A DNA stretch of 11,981 bases from an uncultured Fretibacterium sp. (GTDB lineage: Bacteria; Synergistota; Synergistia; Synergistales; Aminobacteriaceae): assembly GCF_938030725.1 (NCBI RefSeq), contig NZ_CALHIQ010000103.1, positions 1-11,981 on the forward strand. The letters run 5' to 3'. Shown here one piece after another: positions 6,397 to 11,981 of this stretch. The translations under genes and the position numbers were made by a program. Numbering within the stretch: position 1 is the first letter of the stretch; each line of letters opens with the position of its first letter. The notes under the pieces are model-generated. The model ran no database searches, was not told the origin of the DNA, and saw nothing but the letters and a program-made list of their open reading frames with translations.

Positions 6397-7770
6397 TCAC
6401 CGTTGATCCTGGGGCTGCTCTCCCTTGGGCTCCTCCTGTGGGGCGGAGAGCTCGTCGACTTCCTTGACCTTCGTCAGCGAGAGGACCTGCCTGCGCACCT
6501 TGTCGTAGTGTACCTCGTTCGTCAGCTGGTCCATCGCCTTCTCGTTCTTGTAGAAGTAGGCTGCCAGGGTGTTGCGGTCGATCCCATAGAGGGAGGCGCG
6601 CCGCTCTAGCTCCGCCTCCACGTCCTCCCGATCGACCTTGACGTCGTACTTCTTCGCCACGGCGTCCAGGATCAGGGTGTGGCGCACGATGTTCTCTGCC
6701 CTCGTGTCCAGGATCTTCAGGTAGTCCTGCTCCCAGTGGTCGTTCTTCGGCCCCAGGACCTGGTGCAGCTCCATGCCGTAGCGCTCCTTCGCCTCCTGTT
6801 CGTCCCTGCGGCGCAGCGCCGCGGCCTCCCGCCTGATCATGGTGGCCGGGACCTCCAGTTCGGAGCGCCGGACGAGTTCCTCCACCGCACGGAGGGCTGC
6901 GTCGTCGCCGTTCTCCCTCTCGAGGCTGGCCGCAAGGTCGCTCCGCATCTTGCTGCGGAACGCCTCCTCGGTGAGGACCTCCGTCTTGTCGCCGAACAGC
7001 TTTTTATAAAACTCCTCGCCAAGCTCCGGAAGGACGCGCTCCACCGCACTCTCCACGGTCATCGTGTAATGGATGCGCTTGCCCGCGACCTTTTTATCCT
7101 GATACTCGGGTTCAACGTCAAACTCCGTTTCGACGACGTCCCCCTTGGAATGTCCCAGAAGCGCCTCGCGGATTGCAGGGCGCACATTCTCGTCGGAGAG
7201 GTCGATCTCGTTCTTCCGCGGCGCGGTCTCCTCCGCGCCCTCCTCCAGGACCCGGACCCGAAAGGTGACGGTCACGACGTCGTTCGCCTCGGCAGGGCGC
7301 TCCACCGGGGTCAGGGTCGATCGGTCCCGGCGCAAACGGTCGATGAGCTTCTCCAGCATGTCGTCCGTGACGTTGGTCCTCACCCTTTCGACCTCGATGT
7401 CCCCGATCTCCGGCAGCTTGACCTCAGGCATCACCTCAAAGCTCAATTCGCAAGAGATGGGCTGGCCCTCACGGATCTCGCCCGCGTTCAGCAGGGAGGG
7501 CTGGTCGATCGTTTCCAAGTCGTAGTCCTCAAGGATCTGCGGCACCGCGTCTGAAAGGAGCTTCTCAAGGGTTTCATTGTAAAGTGCATCGCGCCCGACG
7601 CGCATCTCGATGACCTGACGGGGGGCGTGCCCCCGGCGGAATCCAGGGATGTTAAGATCGCGCGACAGCTCGTGCAGCGTCTTCTTGAGGGCGCCCGCGA
7701 ACTCGTCCGCTTCAAAGTTTACCTTGATCTTGACGACGTTTTTATCCTGTCCCAGCAACTCTGTATTCAT
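6397..7770 (-). CDS. tig: Trigger factor, ribosome-associated chaperone
   Basis: Trigger factor binds the ribosome beside the exit tunnel and shields nascent chains. The 457 residues comprise an N-terminal ribosome-binding domain (1 to about 115) with the signature loop GFRRGHAP (43-50; GFRxGxxP in the family), an FKBP-like domain (about 150-245), a long helical chaperone domain (about 250-435) and a charged Gln/Glu-rich tail. The FKBP domain is recognisable by order and by LLGHSKGD and AGKRIHYTMTV, but the usual hydrophobic FIPGFE-type active-site stretch is replaced by NVRPAIRE, so proline isomerase activity may be weak or absent. Start ATG 7770 has AAGGAG 8 nt upstream. It is the first gene of the - strand unit, behind a strong extended -10 promoter. 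Confidence 0.95.
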   Translation of the reverse strand: MNTELLGQDKNVVKIKVNFEADEFAGALKKTLHELSRDLNIPGFRRGHAPRQVIEMRVGRDALYNETLEKLLSDAVPQILEDYDLETIDQPSLLNAGEIREGQPISCELSFEVMPEVKLPEIGDIEVERVRTNVTDDMLEKLIDRLRRDRSTLTPVERPAEANDVVTVTFRVRVLEEGAEETAPRKNEIDLSDENVRPAIREALLGHSKGDVVETEFDVEPEYQDKKVAGKRIHYTMTVESAVERVLPELGEEFYKKLFGDKTEVLTEEAFRSKMRSDLAASLERENGDDAALRAVEELVRRSELEVPATMIRREAAALRRRDEQEAKERYGMELHQVLGPKNDHWEQDYLKILDTRAENIVRHTLILDAVAKKYDVKVDREDVEAELERRASLYGIDRNTLAAYFYKNEKAMDQLTNEVHYDKVRRQVLSLTKVKEVDELSAPQEEPKGEQPQDQR

Positions 7771-7804
7771 TCCTCAGGCTCCTTTCGACCTTGCAAACGC
7801 GCGT

Positions 7805-7813
7805 ATTATACCA
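7805..7813 (-). promoter_or_regulatory. Extended -10 promoter of the tig-clpP operon
   Basis: The - strand reads TGGTATAAT (7813 down to 7805), a perfect sigma-70 -10 box with the TGn extension. No good -35 is found at 16-18 nt, as is common for extended -10 promoters. Predicted transcription start is near 7798, giving a leader of about 28 nt before the ATG at 7770. Confidence 0.7.
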
Positions 7814-7840
7814 TTAAAAACAGGCAAAAACGGTGAGCCC

Positions 7841-7850
7841 CGCGATCGCG
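7841..7850. repeat. 10-bp palindrome CGCGATCGCG between divergent promoters
   Basis: A perfect palindrome lies between the divergent -10 boxes of tig (7805-7810) and the 7971 gene (7904-7909). It is placed where a shared operator could be, but a GC-rich palindrome of this size can arise by chance. Confidence 0.3.
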
Positions 7851-7900
7851 CCATTTCTTTTTTGCCAACGCCGGCGCGCGCTCTGTAAGAGCCCCGTCTG

Positions 7901-7909
7901 TGCTAGAAT
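7901..7909 (+). promoter_or_regulatory. Extended -10 promoter of the 7971 gene
   Basis: TGCTAGAAT (7901-7909) has the TGn extension and a TAGAAT -10 box. The expected -35 region (about 7881-7886, CTCTGT) is poor. The transcript would start near 7916 with a 5' leader of about 55 nt. Confidence 0.5.
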
Positions 7910-7926
7910 GAAGGTTGTTGTGTTAT

Positions 7927-7956
7927 CGGCGGCACGGTCGCCGCACTTTATTTTTT
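7927..7956 (+). promoter_or_regulatory. Possible attenuator hairpin in the leader of the 7971 gene
   Basis: CGGCG (7927-7931) pairs with CGCCG (7939-7943) around 7 nt. TTTATTTTTT (7947-7956) starts 3 nt later, directly before the ribosome site GGAGGA (7957-7962). Stem plus U-rich tail inside a leader suggests premature termination, but the stem is only 5 bp. Confidence 0.35.
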
Positions 7957-7970
7957 GGAGGAATTTTATC

Positions 7971-8405
7971 ATGCCGATGCAGATAGGTCTTGACGAGTTG
8001 ATCTCCATGCTGCTCGCCAGGGTGGACGGCCTGACGATGGACTCGGAAAACCAGAAGAGCCGCTTCAACATCATGTTCCGCATCCTGTACAGGAAGGGGC
8101 TCTTCGACGAGAACGACGTTCTGGACGCCGTTCGGGAGGAACACGGCATCCTCCACTCCCTCGGAATACTGAAGGAAATGCCGGACGAGAAGGCCCTGAA
8201 GGCCGTAGCGGACGGGCTGATGCTGTGGATCAAGGGGGACGTGGAGGCCATTAAAAAGTCCATCGAGGACTACGACAAGCGATTGAAAGAGGCCATGTCG
8301 CACCAGAAGTCGAAGATCGACGTCGCTCCGGCCGCCGTGCTGGACCAGCTGGATCGTCTGGGCGGCGGCGGCAGTCAGGGCGGCGGAAAGAAGCTCATCC
8401 TCTAG
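7971..8405 (+). CDS. Uncharacterised 144-aa soluble helical protein
   Basis: I do not recognise this protein. It has 144 residues and no signal peptide or membrane segment. It looks mostly helical (for example LDELISMLLARVDGL near residues 7-21, then the RILYRKGLFDENDVLDAVRE stretch, and KSIEDYDKRLKEAM near residues 90-105). A linker VAPAAVLDQLDRL follows, then a glycine-rich segment GGGGSQGGG and a short ending KKLIL. ATG 7971 is chosen because GGAGGA (7957-7962) lies 8 nt upstream; the frame is open further back to 7833 but without a ribosome site, and that stretch covers the promoter. It is transcribed divergently from tig and followed after 17 nt by the sugar dehydratase, so those two probably form an operon. 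The flexible Gly-rich linker with a hydrophobic end could be a docking tail or a degradation signal. Confidence 0.85.
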   Translation: MPMQIGLDELISMLLARVDGLTMDSENQKSRFNIMFRILYRKGLFDENDVLDAVREEHGILHSLGILKEMPDEKALKAVADGLMLWIKGDVEAIKKSIEDYDKRLKEAMSHQKSKIDVAPAAVLDQLDRLGGGGSQGGGKKLIL

Positions 8406-8422
8406 GGCGCCGCCAGGGTACC

Positions 8423-10273
8423 ATGAGGCGTCTTTTGCTGGCGATGCTCCGCCTGTGGAACAGGGCGGCCAACAGCGGCCTGATCGTGGCGCTGCTGGAC
8501 CTCCTGCTCCTCGCTCTCGCCTGCTACCTGGGGTACGCCATACGGCTCAGCCTCTTCATTCCCGCGCTCTACGCGAGGGACTGCATCGTCACGGCGATCG
8601 CCTTTCCGGCACTGGCGTCGGTCGTCTTCACGATCTTCGGCCAGTACAAAATTCTGTGGCCCCAAGCCAGCCTGGAGGACTACGTGCGCTTCAGCGAGCT
8701 CTACCTCCTCGCCGCCTTGCTCTTTATCCTCGTGAACGGCGTCTGGCGCCTTGTCCTCCTCCCGCGCACGTCCCTGGCTATCATGCTGTTCGCCGGAGTC
8801 CTCTTCAGCGGGGCACTCCGCGTGTCCTGGCGCCTCCACGCCCAGCCGGCGGCCAAGGAAGGAAAACGCCTGGAGGCTCTCATCGTCGGGGCCGGCGAGG
8901 CGGGCGCCCTTCTGGCCCGCGACCTCATGCGCAACGCCAGCAGCCTCGTTCCGAAAGCCTTCGTGGACGACGATCCTCAAAAGGTGGGCAAGCGGATCGC
9001 GGGGCTGCAGGTCGTCGGCGACACGTCGCGGCTGGCGGAGGTCGTCCGGGAGGAGGGGATCAGGGTCGTCCTGATCGCCATTCCTTCGGCGCACGGGCGA
9101 AAGATTCGCTCCCTCTACAAGCAGCTCGCTCCCCTTGGGGTGGAGGTCCGCCTCCTCCCCAGCCTGAGGGAGCTTGCGGGCGGCGCGGTATCCGTCACGA
9201 GGCTGCGCAGCGTCAAGCTCGAGGACCTGCTGGGGCGCGATCCCATCAGGATCGACCTGGACGAGGACTCGAACTACATCCGGGGCCGGCGCGTCCTGGT
9301 GACCGGGGCGGGCGGTTCCATCGGCAGCGAGATCGTTCGGCAGGTCATCCAGAACAAACCCGCGGAGCTCCTCGTCCTGGGACACGGGGAACAGTCCATC
9401 TACCTCCTGACCGAGTCCCTGAGCAAGGCGAAGCCGGACGTCCCCATACGCCCCATCATCGCGGACGTCGCGGACGAGATCGCCATGGGGGACGTCTTCG
9501 ACCGTTACCAACCCCAACTGGTCTTCCACGCCGCTGCGCACAAGCACGTCCCCCTGATGGAGTTCTCCCCCAGGGAGGCGCTGCGCGTCAACGGGCTGGG
9601 AACGCGCACCCTGGCGCGCGCCGTCGGTGAACACGGCGCGGAGCGGATGGTGCTGATCTCCACGGACAAGGCCGTCAATCCATCGAGCGTCATGGGGGCC
9701 ACGAAGCGGGTCGCCGAGCGGGCGCTGGAGCAGGAGCAGCAGAGCCACCCGGGGACGGCCTACATGGCCGTTCGCTTCGGAAACGTGCTGGGCAGCCGGG
9801 GGAGCGTGATCCCGAAGTTCGAGAGGCAGATCGCGGCTGGGGGTCCCGTCACGGTCACCGACCCGCAAATGAAGCGCTACTTCATGCTCATCCCGGAGGC
9901 CGTCAGCCTGGTGATCCAGGCCGGCGCCATGGGGAAGGGGGGCGAGCTCTTCGTCCTGGACATGGGGGAGCCCGTCGTCATCACGGAGATGGCCGAGCTG
10001 CTGATCCGCCTTTACGGGTACGAGCCCTACCGCGACATCCCCATCGTCTTCACCGGCGTTCGCCCCGGCGAGAAGCTGGAGGAGGAGCTCTTCTACGACC
10101 CGGGGTCCGTCCACCCGACCCGACACCCGAAGATTTTCACGAGCCCCCTGGGCGGGGCGATTGACAGCCGCTCCTTCAACGCCCTCCTCGACGAGGCCGT
10201 CCGCCGTCCGCAGGAGGCGCTGACGCTGCTCCATCGCCTGGTCCCGGAGTACGCGGAGTGGGAGGGGTCCTGA
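8423..10273 (+). CDS. Membrane-bound UDP-sugar 4,6-dehydratase, PglF/WbpM/CapD family
   Basis: Family members convert UDP-GlcNAc (or a similar UDP-sugar) to the 4-keto-6-deoxy form, the first step toward bacillosamine, QuiNAc or FucNAc in surface glycans and glycoproteins. At 616 aa it has the full long form: about four N-terminal membrane helices (residues 18-135), a first nucleotide-binding fold with GAGEAG (156-161), then the catalytic SDR domain with TGAGGSIG (294-301). Active-site residues follow the family pattern: Thr414-Asp415-Lys416 in STDKAVNPSS, and Met424 with Lys428 (MGATK) replacing the normal YxxxK. Further conserved stretches are RFGNVLGS and RPGEKLEEEL. ATG 8423 has only a weak AGGG site and may depend on translation of the gene 17 nt upstream. 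No other glycan genes are in view, so the end product is unknown. Confidence 0.93.
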   Translation: MRRLLLAMLRLWNRAANSGLIVALLDLLLLALACYLGYAIRLSLFIPALYARDCIVTAIAFPALASVVFTIFGQYKILWPQASLEDYVRFSELYLLAALLFILVNGVWRLVLLPRTSLAIMLFAGVLFSGALRVSWRLHAQPAAKEGKRLEALIVGAGEAGALLARDLMRNASSLVPKAFVDDDPQKVGKRIAGLQVVGDTSRLAEVVREEGIRVVLIAIPSAHGRKIRSLYKQLAPLGVEVRLLPSLRELAGGAVSVTRLRSVKLEDLLGRDPIRIDLDEDSNYIRGRRVLVTGAGGSIGSEIVRQVIQNKPAELLVLGHGEQSIYLLTESLSKAKPDVPIRPIIADVADEIAMGDVFDRYQPQLVFHAAAHKHVPLMEFSPREALRVNGLGTRTLARAVGEHGAERMVLISTDKAVNPSSVMGATKRVAERALEQEQQSHPGTAYMAVRFGNVLGSRGSVIPKFERQIAAGGPVTVTDPQMKRYFMLIPEAVSLVIQAGAMGKGGELFVLDMGEPVVITEMAELLIRLYGYEPYRDIPIVFTGVRPGEKLEEELFYDPGSVHPTRHPKIFTSPLGGAIDSRSFNALLDEAVRRPQEALTLLHRLVPEYAEWEGS

Positions 10274-10287
10274 CGGTCCCCTCCCAC
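10258..10287. terminator. 10-bp perfect hairpin at the end of the dehydratase gene
   Basis: GTGGGAGGGG (10258-10267) pairs perfectly with CCCCTCCCAC (10278-10287). The 10-nt loop holds the TGA stop codon (10271-10273). No U tract follows at once on either strand. It sits between the convergent dehydratase and GIY-YIG genes, so it probably serves as a transcript end or barrier for both. Confidence 0.5.
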
Positions 10288-10311
10288 CCTTCAGAACGCA
10301 CAGTTTTCCCC

Positions 10312-10566
10312 TCAGGCGTCCGCCTTCCCTTTGATCAGGGCCAGTTTCATCCCGCGGCTCATCCGTTTGATCTCGCCCTCGCGCCTCATCGCGTCCGAGC
10401 GCGACGCGCACTCCTCCTGATAGACGAGCTCAAGGGGCAGGTGCGAGCGCGTGTACCGCCCTCCCTGCCCCGCGCGGTGGCGGCTCAGGCGGCGTACGAT
10501 GTCCACGGTCCAGCCCGTGTAGAGCGATCCGTCGCCGCAGCGCAGCACGTAGACGTAGAAGCCCAC
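10312..10566 (-). CDS. Small GIY-YIG domain protein (UPF0213 type)
   Basis: This is a single-domain member of the GIY-YIG nuclease superfamily, 84 aa. Seen: the paired motif YVYVLRCGDGSLYTGWT (residues 4-20; YVY for GIY and YTG for YIG), Arg25/Arg26 and His30 in VRRLSRH, and the putative metal-binding Glu63 in AMRREGEIKRM. All the expected catalytic positions are present, so it may cleave DNA. The biological role of this small family is not established, and a DNA repair or processing role is only inferred. The start is GTG 10566, 4 nt after the mntP stop; no Shine-Dalgarno is seen, so it is probably translated by coupling to mntP. It is last in the pgsA-mntP unit. Confidence 0.88.
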   Translation of the reverse strand: MGFYVYVLRCGDGSLYTGWTVDIVRRLSRHRAGQGGRYTRSHLPLELVYQEECASRSDAMRREGEIKRMSRGMKLALIKGKADA

Positions 10567-10570
10567 GGGG

Positions 10571-11170
10571 CTAGCCCAGGGAGGGGGGCAGGACCGATGC
10601 CGTCCCCATCCTCCACTCCTCCATCAGGTGCGTCGCCAGGATGTTGAGCCCGATGAGGATGAGCAGGACTCCGCCCAGGAGCTCCATCTTCCGGCCGAAG
10701 CCCGCCCCGGCCGTGCGGCCCAGCCAGGTCCCCGCAGCACATGCCCCCGCCGTGACCCCACCGGCGACGAGGGCGAGGGGCATGACGGGCAGTCGCGTGA
10801 GGCCAAACCCCGCCCCGACGGCCAGGGCGTCGATCGACGTGGCCAGCGCGACCGCGAGCAGCAGCCTGAGGGATTGAGTGACGTCGCGGCACTCCTCCTC
10901 CCCGCGAAGGAAGTCGCACACCATGCCCCCTCCGACGAAGGCCAGGAGCCCGAAGGCCAGCCAATGATCCCAGAAGGAGAACCACCTTGCGGAGGCCATG
11001 CCAAGCTTCCACCCCAAAAGCGGCATGAGAAACTGAAACGCCCCGCAGGCCAGTCCGAGGCGGGCGCCAGGGCGCCAGGGGTTGCCCGCGGTGCAGGCCC
11101 CGACACAGACGGACAGGGCGAAGGCGTCCATCGCAAGAGAGCACCCCGATACGACGGCGGCCCAGCTCAT
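10571..11170 (-). CDS. mntP: MntP-family manganese efflux pump
   Basis: MntP is an inner-membrane exporter of Mn2+. The 199 residues have six hydrophobic segments arranged as two related halves. The paired acidic motifs of the family are present: Asp15 in SLAMDAFALS and Asp114 in ATSIDALAVG, as is GAFQFLMPLLGWKLG (43-57). I chose ATG 11170, with GAGG 5 nt upstream, because it gives the normal MntP N-terminus. An ATG at 11218 would add 16 charged residues and has no ribosome site. mntP is often controlled by MntR or by a yybP-ykoY manganese riboswitch; the 55-nt gap after pgsA is too short for that riboswitch, so control here would be through the pgsA promoter or absent. The next gene starts 4 nt after its stop. 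Confidence 0.92.
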   Translation of the reverse strand: MSWAAVVSGCSLAMDAFALSVCVGACTAGNPWRPGARLGLACGAFQFLMPLLGWKLGMASARWFSFWDHWLAFGLLAFVGGGMVCDFLRGEEECRDVTQSLRLLLAVALATSIDALAVGAGFGLTRLPVMPLALVAGGVTAGACAAGTWLGRTAGAGFGRKMELLGGVLLILIGLNILATHLMEEWRMGTASVLPPSLG

Positions 11171-11225
11171 CGAGTCCTCATCATCCGGCAGACGGCGAAC
11201 ATGATCGGCCTCACGCATCCGGGCG

Positions 11226-11822
11226 CTATCGGCTCCGGGTGTCCTCCTCCGCGTTCAGGAGCATCCGGCTACCGTCGATGAGGTACTCCATTCCGGACCA
11301 TACCGTCAGGATCATGGCAACCCACATGAGGGCCATTCCTCCCGGCAGCTTCAGGATCAGCATGGCGAGGGCGACGATCTGAAAGACCGTCTTCAGCTTG
11401 CCGCCCTTCGAGGCGGCGATGACGACGCCCTCCGCCGCAGCCACCAGGCGCAGCCCGGTCACGACGAACTCGCGCGTAATGATGACCAGCACGATCCATC
11501 CGGGGATGCGCTGGAGCTCCACGAGGGCGATCATCGCTGCGATGACCAGCACCTTATCCGCCAGGGGATCGATGAACTTCCCCAGCGTCGTGATCAGGTG
11601 GTGCTTGCGCGCGATGTAGCCGTCCATGGAATCCGTGATGGCCGCGATGATGAACACTACGGCCGCCAGGAGGTCTCCCAGCGTCAGGGGCTCGGCGCCG
11701 TCGAGGGAGAGGAACGGGATGGGAGTGCTGATCCTCAGGGAGAGAAACAGCAGGACAAGGGGGGCCAGGAACACGCGCACAAGGCTCAGGGTGTTCGGTA
11801 CGTTCAATATTTTCGAGCTCAA
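11226..11822 (-). CDS. pgsA: CDP-diacylglycerol-glycerol-3-phosphate 3-phosphatidyltransferase
   Basis: PgsA makes phosphatidylglycerol phosphate from CDP-diacylglycerol and glycerol-3-phosphate at the inner membrane, the committed step toward phosphatidylglycerol and cardiolipin. The 198 residues contain the complete CDP-alcohol phosphotransferase motif: Asp64, Asp67, Gly68, Ala71, Arg72, Gly81, Asp85 and Asp89 (DSMDGYIAR then GKFIDPLADK). Several hydrophobic helices are present. The N-terminal NVPNTLSLVRVF is typical of PgsA rather than of phosphatidylserine synthase. The start is TTG 11822, with GGAGGTGGAG just upstream; a TTG at 11807 would give the more usual MNVPNTL start but lacks a nearby ribosome site. 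It heads the pgsA-mntP-GIY-YIG group. Confidence 0.93.
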   Translation of the reverse strand: MSSKILNVPNTLSLVRVFLAPLVLLFLSLRISTPIPFLSLDGAEPLTLGDLLAAVVFIIAAITDSMDGYIARKHHLITTLGKFIDPLADKVLVIAAMIALVELQRIPGWIVLVIITREFVVTGLRLVAAAEGVVIAASKGGKLKTVFQIVALAMLILKLPGGMALMWVAMILTVWSGMEYLIDGSRMLLNAEEDTRSR

Positions 11823-11907
11823 AACAACTCCACCTCCAGGGCGTCTGCCCCATCAGCATGACGGGAAATGAGCGATAGACGATGTGCCATAAGCTTTCAC
11901 GCTCATG

Positions 11908-11913
11908 ATTATA
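11908..11913 (-). promoter_or_regulatory. Likely -10 box of the pgsA promoter
   Basis: The - strand reads TATAAT (11913 down to 11908). The -35 region 16-18 nt upstream is poor. Transcription would start near 11901, leaving a leader of about 78 nt before the TTG at 11822. Confidence 0.5.
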
Positions 11914-11915
11914 GC

Positions 11916-11981
11916 TCAAAACTCGTTAAGGAAGCGCTGATTAATCTTCAAAAGTTGTTGAAAGCAATCAAGGAGCATCAA
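11916..11981 (-). other. AT-rich window edge with partial open frame; possible IS terminus
   Basis: The last ~70 bases are clearly more AT-rich than the rest. On the - strand a frame open from the window edge runs 21 codons (including DCFQQLLKINQRFLNEF) to TGA at 11916-11918, just before the pgsA -10 box. On the + strand an ATG at 11868 opens 38 codons to the edge (including KLVKEALINLQKLLKAIKEH) with no clear ribosome site. The sequence GGAAGCGCTGATTAATC (from 11930), preceded by TTAA, has the look of an insertion-sequence end, but this is recalled resemblance only. I cannot decide between a gene end and a mobile-element edge. Confidence 0.25.

Noticed and set aside
8402..10411. 669-codon frame on the - strand
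   Set aside because: Antisense shadow of the sugar dehydratase; Asp/Arg/Gly/Gln-rich with no domain, a common artefact in GC-rich DNA.
11170..11218. 16-residue N-terminal extension of MntP
   Set aside because: Highly charged, no ribosome site at ATG 11218; ATG 11170 gives the standard membrane start.
1..11981. CRISPR array, rRNA gene, prophage genes
   Set aside because: No regularly spaced repeats, rRNA-like sequence or phage structural or integrase genes were seen.

Overview
The window is a GC-rich bacterial chromosome segment with CCA-encoding tRNA genes and frequent TTG/GTG starts. The run trigger factor - clpP - clpX - lon - engB, together with sequence style, suggests a Gram-negative anaerobe of the Synergistota type. 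That placement is an inference from gene order and style with modest confidence, because no rRNA or other taxonomic marker is present.

Layout. (1) 1-55 is the 3' part of a tRNA-Arg(CCG), followed by two small U-tailed hairpins. (2) 187-1165 is a less GC-rich accessory patch. It holds a perfect 17-bp inverted repeat around 14 nt, then three short genes on the + strand: an antitoxin-like protein, a second antitoxin of ribbon-helix-helix/RelB type, and a RelE-family toxin overlapping it. (3) 1298-7770 on the - strand is a proteostasis cluster read in the order tig, clpP, clpX, lon, engB. It starts from an extended -10 promoter near 7805-7813. tig/clpP, clpX/lon and lon/engB are 10 nt apart, 1 nt apart and overlapping by 1 nt, while clpP and clpX are separated by a 244-nt spacer rich in hairpins. 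(4) Divergently, 7971-10273 on the + strand holds a 144-aa protein I do not recognise, followed after 17 nt by a membrane-bound PglF/CapD-type UDP-sugar 4,6-dehydratase. (5) 10312-11822 on the - strand reads pgsA, mntP and a small GIY-YIG protein, closely packed. (6) The last ~110 bases turn AT-rich and contain partial open frames on both strands, possibly the edge of an insertion sequence.

How the genes work together. Trigger factor meets nascent chains at the ribosome. ClpXP and Lon remove misfolded or tagged proteins. EngB is a GTPase of large-subunit ribosome assembly. The unit is therefore a 'birth, folding and death of proteins' operon. The TA patch between tRNA-Arg and engB looks like cargo gained at the edge of this conserved block. 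The dehydratase feeds surface glycan or glycoprotein sugar synthesis. PgsA makes the precursor of phosphatidylglycerol, and MntP exports manganese.

Most unusual points: two successive antitoxin-like genes with similar C-terminal tails but only one toxin; the perfect inverted repeat holding paired TATAAT and Shine-Dalgarno/anti-Shine-Dalgarno-like strings; the structured clpP-clpX spacer; GC-rich hairpins without U tails at both convergent gene junctions; and a trigger factor whose FKBP domain seems to lack its usual active-site signature.
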